Part shown: positions 27,509 to 37,871 of the stretch, piece by piece
How positions within the stretch are numbered: position 1 is the first letter of the stretch
Layout of the letters: each line of letters begins with the position of its first letter
Origin: Sphingobacterium sp.
GTDB taxonomy: Bacteria > Bacteroidota > Bacteroidia > Sphingobacteriales > Sphingobacteriaceae
Assembly (NCBI GenBank): GCA_031286695.1
Contig: JAITTY010000006.1
Coordinates: 248,001-312,000, forward strand
Reading direction: 5' to 3'
Length of the DNA stretch: 64,000 nucleotides
Notes under the pieces: model-generated
The model's input: the letters and a program-made list of their open reading frames with translations, nothing else
What the model was told of the DNA's origin: nothing
The model's database searches: none
Program-made: the position numbers and the translations under genes

Positions 27509-29347
27509 TTACTTCAAAGGGTTATTTTCCTTGTTTTGTACATTTAAAGAGCTCCCAGCTTTAATAACGGCCTGATTGACTGCTCTAATCTTATTCAGTA
27601 CCATTTTCTGTATTTTGCGGTCGTAGGTTAATAGACCATTGACTTCATGCTCCACATCTGTTGTTTGTGTGTAAATTGCTACACTCAGTCCTTTGTATCG
27701 AACCAGTTGCTCGACATTGTCCATTAGAAATATATAACGATCAGTGAGCGCTTCTACTGTTGGCTCGTAAGCATAAGCATTGTTTTCGACAGGCCACATA
27801 TGGTCCCGGACAAATAGGCCAACGCCACCAAACTCACCGAGCGAAGCGGCCCGTTTTTGATCTGGTACTGATGCTCCATTTGGTCCAACATAAATATGTG
27901 TATCAACAAAGTCCCCATTTCCGGGATCACCATAGGCTTTTTGGTAGGACGGGTTGTTGTTGAATCCGGAATTTCCGTTTACTAACCTTGATGGATCATA
28001 CTGTTTGGTCCAGTCTGTTATATTCTTCACATCGAAAGCACCCCAGTTTTCGTTAAAAGGGACCCAGGCAATAACGGAAGGCGAATTGTAATGTTCATCA
28101 ATGATAGCCTTATATTCATCGCGAAAGGCTTTTCGATAAACTGTTGTATCTTCATCCGGATACCAGAGGCAGGGCATATCCTGCCAGACCAGCAGTCCCA
28201 TTTTGTCTGCCCAATAGTAAAACCGTTGTGGTTCGGTCTTCATATGTTTACGGATAAGATTATATCCAGCGTTCTTGGTGAATTCGATATCATGTTTGAG
28301 GGCTTCTTCAGTAGGCGCTGTTAAAATGCCGTCGGGCCAGTATCCCTGATCTAACAAACCAAGCTGCATCACAAATTGCCCATTCAATAGTGGCCTCATG
28401 ATCCCGTTTACATTGCCCAACCTCACATCACGCATTCCAAAATAGCTCTTGATTTCGTCAATGACTTCGCCATTTCCGTCATGAATGCTTAATTGTAAAT
28501 CGTATAAAAAGGGGGAATCAGGAGACCAAAGTTTTGGATTTTCTATTGGAATAGCAAAGTCGACACCAGACTGTGAGACAATCTTTGCAAACTGTTTTCC
28601 TTCAGCAGAAACGATCGCTGTAACCTTAGCTTTGCTAATGCTGTTGACCTGCACTTTTAGCTGTTTCTCGACAAGCTGAGGCAGTAATTTTATGCTTTGG
28701 ATATGATTTTTATTTACAGGCTCGATCCATACAGTCTGCCAGATACCGGAAGAAAAGGTATAGTCTCCCCGAGGGCCGTTTTTACCTGAAGGATATTTCC
28801 CATCATTGCTGTCATGTGCGGCCACGACAAGTATATTCTGGCCTGTTTTTAAAAATGCCGTGATGTTGAACGAAAAGGAATGATAACCACCTGCATGAGC
28901 CCCTACTTTCTTGCCGTTTATAAATATGGTGGCGTTGTGATCGACAGCACCAAAATGAAGTATAATATCTTTATTTCTCCATTGTTTGGGCAGCTCAAAT
29001 TTTTTACTGTACCATATATTAATTTCTTGTTTGCGTTGTATGCCGGACAAGTAAGACTCCGGGCAGTAGGGAACAAGAATATTTTCTTTAGCGTGATCAA
29101 AAGAAATTGATGTCGATGGATTTAGGGCATCCGGAGCATCTTTTCCGCCAATATAATCCCATGTACCATTAAGACATTGCCATTCTTTTCTTTCCAGTTG
29201 AGGACGGGGATATTCTGCGAGTGGTACTTCTGTCTGCTTGGCTATTTCCGTCCAGGGTGTCGGAAGCTGTGCATGTTGTGCAATTGCACTAAGCCAGCTC
29301 AAAGAGAGCAGAAGTAGTGCAAAAATTAAGGTTTTGGTTCTTATCAT
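27509..29347 (-). CDS. Secreted glycoside hydrolase family 2 protein
   Basis: A 612-residue enzyme with an N-terminal signal peptide (IFALLLLSLSWLSAIAQ). A GH2 sugar-binding jelly roll follows (about residues 45-220, including YLSGIQRK and FGAVDHNATIFINGKKVG), then an immunoglobulin-like domain and a TIM barrel from about residue 320. The catalytic acid/base is probably E433 in FNENWG and the nucleophile E505 in LGEFGG. GH2 includes beta-galactosidases, beta-glucuronidases and beta-mannosidases; the subtype cannot be fixed by eye. It is periplasmic or surface-exposed. It is monocistronic and near the second SusC/SusD pair, though on the other strand. Confidence 0.88.
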   Translation of the reverse strand: MIRTKTLIFALLLLSLSWLSAIAQHAQLPTPWTEIAKQTEVPLAEYPRPQLERKEWQCLNGTWDYIGGKDAPDALNPSTSISFDHAKENILVPYCPESYLSGIQRKQEINIWYSKKFELPKQWRNKDIILHFGAVDHNATIFINGKKVGAHAGGYHSFSFNITAFLKTGQNILVVAAHDSNDGKYPSGKNGPRGDYTFSSGIWQTVWIEPVNKNHIQSIKLLPQLVEKQLKVQVNSISKAKVTAIVSAEGKQFAKIVSQSGVDFAIPIENPKLWSPDSPFLYDLQLSIHDGNGEVIDEIKSYFGMRDVRLGNVNGIMRPLLNGQFVMQLGLLDQGYWPDGILTAPTEEALKHDIEFTKNAGYNLIRKHMKTEPQRFYYWADKMGLLVWQDMPCLWYPDEDTTVYRKAFRDEYKAIIDEHYNSPSVIAWVPFNENWGAFDVKNITDWTKQYDPSRLVNGNSGFNNNPSYQKAYGDPGNGDFVDTHIYVGPNGASVPDQKRAASLGEFGGVGLFVRDHMWPVENNAYAYEPTVEALTDRYIFLMDNVEQLVRYKGLSVAIYTQTTDVEHEVNGLLTYDRKIQKMVLNKIRAVNQAVIKAGSSLNVQNKENNPLK

Positions 29348-29528
29348 AGTATATTTCTTGGTTTATTCTTAGATGAATATAAATATACTAAATTGATTTA
29401 GTTAAGCATAGATGAAAAGCTTTCAGTAAATCTTAAGTAAGATGCCGGAACTTATATCCGATAGGGGAGTAGGCTATTTTTGAGGTCTCTCCAGCACATA
29501 GGAAGGGATTAAAATCAAGGCAATAAAA

Positions 29529-29604
29529 AAGGAGCTAACCTTTTGTGGGATGTACCCAGAAAGTGTCTAACTTTTAGGGGTACTGCACATTGAGATAGCT
29601 CCTT
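29529..29604. repeat. Nested inverted-repeat element, possible IS-end relic acting as terminator
   Basis: The outer arms AAGGAGCTA (29529-29537) and TAGCTCCTT (29596-29604) enclose inner arms GTACCC/GGGTAC (29552-29557, 29578-29583) and AAAGT/ACTTT (29560-29564, 29570-29574), giving a long branched hairpin of 76 bases. On the minus strand the outer arm runs into TTTTTTATT, so it can terminate the M13 peptidase gene. The core resembles the terminal repeats of IS3-type elements (GTACCCC...AAAGTTAGACAC), but no transposase is present. Confidence 0.5.
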
Positions 29605-29616
29605 CAATATACTTTG

Positions 29617-31656
29617 TTACCAGATTTTGATTCTTTCTTCTGGAGTTTTGTACAGTTTGTCACCCTGTTTTACATCAAAAGCTTTGTAAAAAGCGTCGAC
29701 GTTGATCAATGGACCGAAACTTCTGAAATATCCGGGAGAATGCGGGTCGGTTTTAACTTGATTGACCATATATTTTTCACTGGATAAAGTTCTCCAGACG
29801 GTCGCCCAGCTAAGGAAAAAGCGTTGATCTTGTGTGTATCCACTTATTTCACCGGGGTTTCCTTTGTCTTTCAAATATAGTTGAAGAGCATCATATGCAA
29901 TGTTTACACCCCCAAGATCGGCGATATTTTCACCATTGGTAAATGTTCCGTTGACGAAAGTTCCTTTTACAGGTTCATATTTATCGTATTGAGCAGCAAG
30001 AGTTTTCGTTGCTTTTTCAAAATTAGCTTTGTCTTCTGGTGTCCACCAGTCTACCAAGTTGCCATCAGCGTCAAATTGAGCACCAGAATCGTCAAATCCA
30101 TGGCTCATTTCATGGCCAATAACAGCTCCTATGCCGCCGAAGTTGACTGCTGCATCGGCCTTTGGATTAAAAAATGGAGGTTGAAGAATAGCTGCAGGGA
30201 ATACGATCTCGTTGTTCACAGGATTGTAATATGCGTTAACAGTCTGCGGAGTCATTCCCCATTCCGATTTATCAACCGGTTTCCCAATTTTAGCGAGATC
30301 CTTATCATATCGCCATGTCGTAATATTTTGAAGGTTAGCATACAGATTTCCACCTTTGCTTTCCGATAGAATATTCAATTTAGAATAATCCTTCCATTTG
30401 TCAGGATAGGCAACTTTTACAGTAAATTTATTTAATTTTTCAAGTGCTTTACCTTTGGTGACAGAAGACATCCATGTTAAATCATTGATATGAACTGCAA
30501 AACTTTTCTTTAAATAGTCAATCAATTCCACCATTTGCGCTTTGGCTTCTGCAGGAAAGTATTTTTCAACATATAATTTCCCAAAAGCTTCACCTAAAGT
30601 GGAGTTGATAAGTTCAAATCCTCTTTTGTTTAGTACTCTTTGCTCTTGTTGGCCTCTTAAATATTTTCCGTAAAAAGCAAATCGCATATCTCCCAGTTTT
30701 TCACTCAAATAAGAGGCACTCCCATTAATAAGATGAAACTTAAGGTAATCTTTAATGACAGGAAGGTTCTGGTTGCTAACCAATTTGTCAAAGTTCTTAT
30801 AATAACCTAATTCTCCGATGATGACTTTTTCTGTATTGACACCAACTTTTTTGAGGTACTCAGGTAGATTTACATTTTTGACTAGAGCAGATAGTTCAGC
30901 CATAGTCTGCGGGTTGTATTGTAATGTATTGTCCCGGCTTTGTTCATTGGTCAGGTAAGTCTTTGCAATGCTTTTTTCGTAGTCTACGATCCCTTTAGCA
31001 GCAGCTTCGGCATTTTTATACCCCAACTCCTTTAACATGGAAGCTACATATTTTTGGTATTCAGCTATAGCCTCTGTATTCTTTTCATTTTCTTTTTGGT
31101 AATAATCCCTTCCCAAACCTAAGGACGCTTCACCTAAATAAACCGCGTTCATTTTAGAGTCTTTTAAATCAGCACCGACCCCCCAACCGTAGAAGTTATT
31201 CTCACCTTCTTTGGTTACTGAACTTAAGTAATTCTGAAGATCTTTTAGGTTTTTTATCGCGTCAATTTTGCTTAGATTCCCCTGGATGGGCTTAATCCCA
31301 TCTGCATTTCTTTTCTGCAAATTCATGTAGGATGCATACAGATCTTGTATTTTTTTTCCTTCGCTTCCTTCTGGAAATTTATCCTTCAAAAGAGAGTTTA
31401 GGATTTTCATAGAATTGTTATCCGTATCTTCTGCTAGTTTATTGAAGCTTCCCCAAGTAGGTTTATCGGAAGGAATTTTAGCCGTTTTCATCCACGTTCC
31501 GCTCACATAGTTGTAAAAGTCATCTTGTGGACGTACTGATTTGTCCATTAAGCTTAAGTCGATCCCGTTATCGGACCCAGATCCTCCTGTTTGTGCCATG
31601 GCTTGCTGTGTAGAGACTCCAGCCAATAAAATCAGGGCAAGTGTTAATTTTTTCAT
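29617..31656 (-). CDS. M13-family zinc metallopeptidase (neprilysin/PepO-like)
   Basis: A 679-residue exported peptidase. It has a signal peptide (LTLALILLAGVSTQQAMAQ), a long helical N-terminal M13 domain beginning DLSLMDKSVRPQDDFYNYVSG, and the catalytic domain. The zinc motif HEMSH has its first histidine at about residue 515, the third ligand region is ENIADLGG, and a C-terminal W region sits near RTDPHSPGYFR. M13 enzymes cleave short peptides in the periplasm or outside the cell. The length fits neprilysin-type members. It is monocistronic, with the nested hairpin at 29529-29604 as its probable terminator. Confidence 0.93.
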   Translation of the reverse strand: MKKLTLALILLAGVSTQQAMAQTGGSGSDNGIDLSLMDKSVRPQDDFYNYVSGTWMKTAKIPSDKPTWGSFNKLAEDTDNNSMKILNSLLKDKFPEGSEGKKIQDLYASYMNLQKRNADGIKPIQGNLSKIDAIKNLKDLQNYLSSVTKEGENNFYGWGVGADLKDSKMNAVYLGEASLGLGRDYYQKENEKNTEAIAEYQKYVASMLKELGYKNAEAAAKGIVDYEKSIAKTYLTNEQSRDNTLQYNPQTMAELSALVKNVNLPEYLKKVGVNTEKVIIGELGYYKNFDKLVSNQNLPVIKDYLKFHLINGSASYLSEKLGDMRFAFYGKYLRGQQEQRVLNKRGFELINSTLGEAFGKLYVEKYFPAEAKAQMVELIDYLKKSFAVHINDLTWMSSVTKGKALEKLNKFTVKVAYPDKWKDYSKLNILSESKGGNLYANLQNITTWRYDKDLAKIGKPVDKSEWGMTPQTVNAYYNPVNNEIVFPAAILQPPFFNPKADAAVNFGGIGAVIGHEMSHGFDDSGAQFDADGNLVDWWTPEDKANFEKATKTLAAQYDKYEPVKGTFVNGTFTNGENIADLGGVNIAYDALQLYLKDKGNPGEISGYTQDQRFFLSWATVWRTLSSEKYMVNQVKTDPHSPGYFRSFGPLINVDAFYKAFDVKQGDKLYKTPEERIKIW

Positions 31657-32013
31657 CGTTGTTTTAATGTTGTGTGAATTTTCTTTTATAATACACTAAT
31701 GAAATATGCGCATGTTATAAATAGGAAACGTCGTATCATTTGTTCTGAATAATTCAATTAGTGTCAACCATGTTAATAATTAGTGACAATTTTTTTACGG
31801 CAATAAAAAAATCATTTACACAAATGACGGAAAATTCTATTTCAGCAACAAGTAAATTTGATGATTATCTATAATATTTATGAGAAGCCTAATGTGTTGA
31901 ATTTCCCTAATAGCTTTTTTTAGAAAGGGTGTACTAAAGTTAACAAGGATTTAGTTTAGCCTTAATAAACAATGTTTAATATTGCTTACATTTTCAAATA
32001 TAAGTAAGTGATC
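31657..32013. other. Divergent intergenic region, 357 bp
   Basis: This spacer lies between the M13 peptidase gene (minus) and the SusC gene (plus). It is AT-rich with no reading frame. TAAATTTG at 31853-31860 matches the -7 consensus but has no -33 partner. No repeats or operators were found by eye. Confidence 0.4.
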
Positions 32014-35000
32014 ATGTTTAAACTATCCTATTCAATTTCACCTAAAGTTACTGGCTTGACATTATCGTTGGCGATGATGGCAGTACAGGGGTTTAGCCAA
32101 ACCCAGTCGTTCCAGGCTAAGCTGGTCGATTCATTGAGTCAAAGTGCTATCCATGGCGCGACGGTTCGTAATTCTCATTTGGGCAAACTGGTTTCATCGG
32201 ATCCATCCGGTAGATTTATCATAGAGGCCCGTATCGGAGACACATTAAAAATTGGCTACATGGGATATCTTCCTAAGGTTTTTGTTATTCATAATCAAAA
32301 CCCCGTAGTGATTACGCTAGCTCCTAACCAGCAATCCCTTAATGAGGTTGTTGTGACTGCTCTTGGTATAAAAAAGGAGAAGCAGGCTATAGGTTACTCT
32401 GTTCAGGAAGTCAAGGGCAAAGATATGATTAAGGCACGTGAGCCAAATGCTATTTCTGGCCTGGCGGGCCGGGTATCTGGCTTAACGATTGCATCAAGTA
32501 CCAATTTATTCGGTGATCCAGGCATCACTTTGCGCGGTAGGAGCAATATTCTTATTGTCGTGGACGGTATGCCTATTAATACAGATTCATGGAATCTTAG
32601 CCCAGATGATATTGAATCTTATTCCGTCTTAAAAGGAGCAAATGCAGCCGCATTATATGGAAACAGAGGCCAAAATGGAGCTATTGTGATAACGACCAAA
32701 CGGGCAAAATCGGAGGATAAGGGATTCTTGGTTGAATTTAATTCAAGTACGCAGCTGCAAACCGGCTATAACGCTATTCCAAAAATCCAAACCGAATATG
32801 GTCCAGGTTCAAATTATCAATATGCTTTTAAAGATGGACGTGGTGGCGGAATTAATGACAATGATTATAATATCTGGGGCCCCCGATTTGAAGGTCAGCT
32901 TATTCCGCAATACAACAGTCCTATCGATTCAAAAACGGGGCAGCTTGTTCCATTACCGTGGGAAGCTAGGGGGAAAGATAATCTGAAAAAATTTCTTCAA
33001 AACGGTCTTCTCAGTACAAATAATATTGCAATTTCTACCAAAAATGAACATGGTGATGTACGATTGTCTGCATCTCAGATGTTCCAGCGCGGCACAACAC
33101 CCAATACAAAGCTTGGCAGTACAAACATCAATCTTTCGGGAGGAATTAATGCAGGGAACAAATTGCGTTTTGATGCAAGTATAAATTACAATAAACAGTA
33201 TTCTCCAAACTATCCAAATATCGCTTACGGGCCGAATAGTCCGATCTACATTCTTACTTTATGGGGCGCGGCAGATTATGATATTGACGATCTCCGAAAC
33301 TATTGGCAGCCTGGAAAAGAAAACGTACAACAGTATAATCGTGAATATACCATTTACGATAATCCCTGGATGACAGCATATGAAAATCTGAGAACATACG
33401 ACAAGGATGATATCTATGGTTATGTATCTGCCAATTACAAATGGAACGATAAGCTGTCACTAAATGCACGGACGAGTGCAAGTACCTGGAATAGGAATAG
33501 GACGATTAAAATTCCAATTTCAGCCAATTTATATAACTACAATATTGGCGGGAGCCGTGTAGGTGGTTATCAGGAAACATACGATACTTTTTGGGAGAAT
33601 AATACGGAGATCTCTTTGAAATATCAAAATCATATCAGCGAGGATATCGGTTTCACGGGGTCTGTTTTTGGGAATTTGCGAACTGTTAGTGTTAAATCGC
33701 TGTTTGCACGTACAGATCGTGGATTAACTGTGCCAGGTGTTTATGACTTAAGCAATTCGATAATGCCTACAGTGGCTACAAATGATCGTGCTTTGCGCCA
33801 GGTTGGAAGTGCTTATGGATTTATGGATTTCGACTATAAAAGTATGTTGTTCTTGAATCTGACCGGTAGATTCGATAAGTCGTCAACCATGCCTATTAAG
33901 AATAATACTTATTTCTACCCTTCAGCTTCATTAAGTGCAGTTATTTCGCAGATGCTCTCTTTGCCAAAAGTAATTTCCGCTTTAAAGATTCGTGGAGCAT
34001 ACGCCAATGTTGCAAGTGACTTTGTCAACGAGACAGCCCAATACGATATTTATAAGCTTTTGCCAGCATACAGCAATTACGGGCGCTGGGCCAATTCGAT
34101 GACAGGTGTCACCTATACTGATGTTTTGCCGAATCAGGACTTAGTTGCTGAACGTGTGAAAACCGCAGAAATAGGCTTGGAGACGCGTTTGTTCAACAAT
34201 CGCTTGGGTTTCGATTTTTCTTTTTTTAGAAACCTTGAGGGGCCCCGGATCATAGAATTGGCAACCTCCGTTACATCTGGTGTACGAGCTAGACAGACCA
34301 ATGGATTGACGTTGTTGCGTAAAGGTATTGAATTAAGTATCGATGGTACATTGCTTCAGAAGCCCAACTTCAACTGGAATGTCATGGTCAATGCATCAAC
34401 TAACCATGCCTGGCTTCACGACATCGATGGACATCAAACACGTTCAGGGAATGTTCGTATAGGCGAACGTTGGGATGGCTATTATGTGAATGATTTTCAA
34501 CGCGACGAAAACGGATCTCCGATAGTAGGGACAAATGGTCTGCCTGCTTATAATCCTTATGTCAGCAAAATAGGTTATAGTGATAATAAATTTACGGCAA
34601 GTATCAGCAATAGCTTCCGTTACCGTGATTTTAATTTTAGTTTTCTTGTGGACGGCCGCTTTGGTGGGTTAATTAAGAATGTGCAGGATGCTAAACAATG
34701 GGGATCAGGTACACATCCCGAATCTGCAAATGCCTATCGGCTAAAAGATTGGGAAAATAGGGATGTTAAGGATTACAAAGGAAGTGTCATGACTGATGGA
34801 CTAAAAATCGTCAAAGGCCAATTAAATACAGATCAGGATGGTAAGATAATTTCGGATACACGTGAATTTGCTGCAAATGATATTCCTGTATTGTGGCAAA
34901 ACTGGGCGACAAACTACTATCAGTCGGGACCAGTCACAGCCAAAAACAGAACGTTTGTCAAATTGCGTGAGATCGTTTTCAGTTACAATTTGCCAGCCAA

Positions 35001-35181
35001 CATCTTGAAAGATTCCAAATTCCTAAGAAGTGCAAGCATCTCTTTGGTCGGTAGAAATTTACTGTATTTCACTGGAAAAGGAACGCGAAATATGGATCTG
35101 GACCAATTTACTAGTGCTAGCTCAGACTATCAGACACCGTCTGTAAAGAGCTTTGGTCTCAATCTTAATGCAACATTCTAA
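32014..35181 (+). CDS. SusC/RagA-family TonB-linked outer-membrane transporter
   Basis: A complete SusC of about 1055 residues. A signal peptide ends near GFSQ, then a carboxypeptidase-regulatory-like domain (about 35-110), the SusC signature LNEVVVTALGI, and a plug with GRSNILIVVDG and NAAALYGNRGQNGAIVITTK. A long beta barrel ends in LNLNATF, a C-terminal aromatic. The ATG at 32014 is preferred over an in-frame GTG two codons earlier. With the SusD-like lipoprotein 25 bases downstream it should form an uptake complex energised by TonB. The neighbouring GH2 and M13 genes, on the opposite strand, might supply substrates, but that is inference. Confidence 0.95.
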   Translation: MFKLSYSISPKVTGLTLSLAMMAVQGFSQTQSFQAKLVDSLSQSAIHGATVRNSHLGKLVSSDPSGRFIIEARIGDTLKIGYMGYLPKVFVIHNQNPVVITLAPNQQSLNEVVVTALGIKKEKQAIGYSVQEVKGKDMIKAREPNAISGLAGRVSGLTIASSTNLFGDPGITLRGRSNILIVVDGMPINTDSWNLSPDDIESYSVLKGANAAALYGNRGQNGAIVITTKRAKSEDKGFLVEFNSSTQLQTGYNAIPKIQTEYGPGSNYQYAFKDGRGGGINDNDYNIWGPRFEGQLIPQYNSPIDSKTGQLVPLPWEARGKDNLKKFLQNGLLSTNNIAISTKNEHGDVRLSASQMFQRGTTPNTKLGSTNINLSGGINAGNKLRFDASINYNKQYSPNYPNIAYGPNSPIYILTLWGAADYDIDDLRNYWQPGKENVQQYNREYTIYDNPWMTAYENLRTYDKDDIYGYVSANYKWNDKLSLNARTSASTWNRNRTIKIPISANLYNYNIGGSRVGGYQETYDTFWENNTEISLKYQNHISEDIGFTGSVFGNLRTVSVKSLFARTDRGLTVPGVYDLSNSIMPTVATNDRALRQVGSAYGFMDFDYKSMLFLNLTGRFDKSSTMPIKNNTYFYPSASLSAVISQMLSLPKVISALKIRGAYANVASDFVNETAQYDIYKLLPAYSNYGRWANSMTGVTYTDVLPNQDLVAERVKTAEIGLETRLFNNRLGFDFSFFRNLEGPRIIELATSVTSGVRARQTNGLTLLRKGIELSIDGTLLQKPNFNWNVMVNASTNHAWLHDIDGHQTRSGNVRIGERWDGYYVNDFQRDENGSPIVGTNGLPAYNPYVSKIGYSDNKFTASISNSFRYRDFNFSFLVDGRFGGLIKNVQDAKQWGSGTHPESANAYRLKDWENRDVKDYKGSVMTDGLKIVKGQLNTDQDGKIISDTREFAANDIPVLWQNWATNYYQSGPVTAKNRTFVKLREIVFSYNLPANILKDSKFLRSASISLVGRNLLYFTGKGTRNMDLDQFTSASSDYQTPSVKSFGLNLNATF

Positions 35182-35206
35182 AAATTTAGTCAAGAAAGTC
35201 AAAAAA

Positions 35207-36694
35207 ATGAAGTACTTCAAATCCACTCTAATCTTATTATTATTCGGATGCTCTTTGAGCTCCTGTAAGAAAATAGCAGATCTGCAAAAAGATCCTGCAG
35301 CTGTATATAATCCCGCACCAAAACTTTTGTTTACAGGGATACTTATGCGTTCATATGATGCTCCATGGAGCGAAGATCATCGTCATAATCAATACATGAC
35401 ACAAAATGAAGCTTATTATGCAGGGCAGCCTTACGGATGGACCTCTGGATCTTTCGATACACCGTACGGGATACTTCGTGATGTTTACCGTATGGAAATT
35501 GAAGCCTCAAAAACAGCTGAATTAAGTGCTGCTTATATGACGATGGCTAAGTTTTTTAAGGCCTATTTTTTTGCCCGAACTACGGAAATGTTTGGCGATA
35601 TTCCACTAACAGAGGCGCTTCAAGGGGAATCCGTAAGTAATTTTACTCCTAAATATAATACGCAGCTGGAGGTGTATCAACAGGTGCTTAACTGGTTGGA
35701 TGAGGCTAATAATGAATTAGCTATCCTTAAAGAAAAGGGGAGTACGCTGGAAGGAGATTTGTTTTACAATGGAAAACCCGAGCAATGGCAAAAGCTCGTT
35801 AACTCATTTAAGTTACGTGTTTTGATAAGCCTCAGTAAACGTGCCGACGATAGTGCGATACTGCGTATTAAAGAGCGTTTTGCAGAGCTCCTGTCAAATC
35901 CAGCCAAATACCCTCTTATCGTTGAAAATAAAGATAATTTTCAGCTCCTTTATAATAATATTAATACTTATCCCCTGTGGCCTACAGATGGTGTAATCAT
36001 AAAAAAAGATGTGCGCAATACTTTAGGCGCGACATACTTGAATATTCTAAAAGCTTCTCAGGATCCACGGTTGTTAATTCAGACATTGCCCGCTTCGGGT
36101 CTGCCTTTTGATCCAATACACCCTTTTGAAGCCTACAATGGAGGAAAAACAGGCGACTTGCAGAGTACACTATTGAAACAGGCAGCGGAAGGACAGCTTT
36201 CAATGATCAATTTTGATTATTGGCTTGCATCCCCATCCGGTCTACCTGCTATTCAGCTCGGCGCTTCCGAGGTACAATTTGCTCTTGCCGAAGGTATCAA
36301 TAGAGGCTGGGCCAATGGAGACGCAGCCGTTCGATTTCAGTCAGGGATAAACCAGTCAATGCAATTTTATGGAGTTTCCCAAGATAAGATTAATTCGTTC
36401 CTACAAGCAAACCCGTACAAAGGAAATAATGTGGAGGGGTTAAAACAAATCTTAACACAGAAGTATGTCGCATTTTTTGAAAATTCTGGAAAACAAGCGT
36501 TTTTTGAGCAACGTCGGACTGGAATACCTGAATTCGGTGTAGGTCCGTCAAATGCCAACAACAATCAGATACCTAAACGTTGGGCATATCCGAAAACGGA
36601 ATACACGACCAATGAAACACATTTGAAGGAAGCGCTGCAACGCCAATTTAACGGAGCAGATACCCAGAATGATATTATCTGGCTGATTAAATAA
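35207..36694 (+). CDS. SusD/RagB-family lipoprotein (SusD-like_2 type)
   Basis: A 495-residue lipoprotein: signal MKYFKSTLILLLFGCSLSSC with the lipidated cysteine at residue 20, then a TPR-rich SusD-like_2 body (RTTEMFGDIPLTEAL, YQQVLNWLDEANNEL, WQKLVNSFKLRVLISLSKRA). This branch of the SusD superfamily is shorter than the RagB type seen at 1727. The frame continues 54 bases upstream into the SusC gene, but the lipoprotein signal sets the start at 35207. It partners the preceding SusC at the outer membrane. A hairpin terminator follows at 36724. Confidence 0.92.
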   Translation: MKYFKSTLILLLFGCSLSSCKKIADLQKDPAAVYNPAPKLLFTGILMRSYDAPWSEDHRHNQYMTQNEAYYAGQPYGWTSGSFDTPYGILRDVYRMEIEASKTAELSAAYMTMAKFFKAYFFARTTEMFGDIPLTEALQGESVSNFTPKYNTQLEVYQQVLNWLDEANNELAILKEKGSTLEGDLFYNGKPEQWQKLVNSFKLRVLISLSKRADDSAILRIKERFAELLSNPAKYPLIVENKDNFQLLYNNINTYPLWPTDGVIIKKDVRNTLGATYLNILKASQDPRLLIQTLPASGLPFDPIHPFEAYNGGKTGDLQSTLLKQAAEGQLSMINFDYWLASPSGLPAIQLGASEVQFALAEGINRGWANGDAAVRFQSGINQSMQFYGVSQDKINSFLQANPYKGNNVEGLKQILTQKYVAFFENSGKQAFFEQRRTGIPEFGVGPSNANNNQIPKRWAYPKTEYTTNETHLKEALQRQFNGADTQNDIIWLIK

Positions 36695-36723
36695 TTCAAC
36701 TAAATACTTGTATATGTTGATTG

Positions 36724-36761
36724 AAAAGCCACGCTTGGATGAAACCCCAAACGTGGCTTTT
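36724..36761. terminator. Terminator between SusD and the G3E GTPase gene
   Basis: Arms AAAAGCCACG (36724-36733) and CGTGGCTTTT (36752-36761), extended by an inner TTGG/CCAA pairing. A and T runs at the ends suit both directions, and the neighbouring genes converge here. Confidence 0.75.
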
Positions 36762-36795
36762 AGGGTGTATTAATTTAGATGGTGATATTGTTTGT

Positions 36796-37806
36796 TTACT
36801 TTTGAGGATGATTCGCTAACATTTGTAGGAGAAGATCCTCTATGGATAGGCTATCCAGTTCCTTTCCGATAAAGACCATCGTATTGATTTTTGCTTCATT
36901 GGCTTTCCATTGGTTACCATAATCCATATCAACACGTGAGCCCACAGCCTGAATAATGATTTTTTTGTCATTATCTCTTTTATAGCCGATTCCTTTTACC
37001 CTATAGATTCTGTTTGTGTACTTCCCGACAAGTTTGCTTAAGCCTAGAAATAGATTGATAAAATTAAATTCTTCAACAAAGGTGTAGATCCGTGTAGAAA
37101 TATCATTGAGATGTGGTTTACCCAGGCTCGATTGACCTATTATTGTTGCATGATTGCTCGTCGGATTTTTTAGAAAAGAAAACGTTTCGCTTTTTTTTGT
37201 ATACATGATATTTTCGATTATTTCAAAAGGGAATTCCTTTTTTCCTTTCGAATATAAGGTTTTGGCAAGGGGATTTAGGTGAGCCAGATAATCATATAGC
37301 GATTTCAAATAGGTGGGATGTACATCGTCAGCTTTGTTAATGATGACGACATCAGCAGCCGTAATTTGTCTGAGTACTTCATCTCTTTCCTTGATCTGAT
37401 CTTCGATAAGCACCGCATCTACCAAACAAATAATTTTTTTTAGTGGAAAGAGATCTTTAAATATTGGATGTGTGGTAAAAGGTTCCATAATTGCAGCTGG
37501 CATTGCTAAACCAGTACATTCTATAATCAGCTCATCAAAGCTGTCTTGTCTTTGATAAAGCAATTCGAGTGAGCTATAAAACTCGTCATTCAGCGTACAG
37601 CAGATACAGCCTTCCTGAAGTGGTATAAGTTGCCCATAATTTTCACTAAGTAAAAAGCTGTCAACGTTTAGTTGTCCGATTTCATTTTCGATGATGGCGT
37701 ACTTTTTTTGGGGATATGATTGCATTAGAGCGTTTAGAAAAGTAGTTTTTCCCGCACCTAAAAAGCCAGTCAGTATGGTGACGGGACGAGCATTACTTTT
37801 ATCCAT
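36796..37806 (-). CDS. G3E-family GTPase (CobW/COG0523, candidate zinc metallochaperone)
   Basis: A 336-residue cytosolic protein. The P-loop GFLGAGKTT is at residues 14-22, the metal-binding motif is GCICCTL near residue 67, and switch and base-recognition motifs ECTGLAMP and NKAD follow. A C-terminal CobW domain ends the protein. COG0523 GTPases deliver metal to client enzymes; zinc chaperones of this family are often linked to FolE. Here folE lies 65 bases upstream in the same direction, which supports a zinc-supply role. No cobalamin gene is nearby, so a CobW role in B12 synthesis is unlikely. Confidence 0.85.
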   Translation of the reverse strand: MDKSNARPVTILTGFLGAGKTTFLNALMQSYPQKKYAIIENEIGQLNVDSFLLSENYGQLIPLQEGCICCTLNDEFYSSLELLYQRQDSFDELIIECTGLAMPAAIMEPFTTHPIFKDLFPLKKIICLVDAVLIEDQIKERDEVLRQITAADVVIINKADDVHPTYLKSLYDYLAHLNPLAKTLYSKGKKEFPFEIIENIMYTKKSETFSFLKNPTSNHATIIGQSSLGKPHLNDISTRIYTFVEEFNFINLFLGLSKLVGKYTNRIYRVKGIGYKRDNDKKIIIQAVGSRVDMDYGNQWKANEAKINTMVFIGKELDSLSIEDLLLQMLANHPQK

Positions 37807-37871
37807 GTTTTATGATGTTACGTTCGATCAATATGTATCGGGAGCTCATGAAAAACTGTCCGATAGGCATC

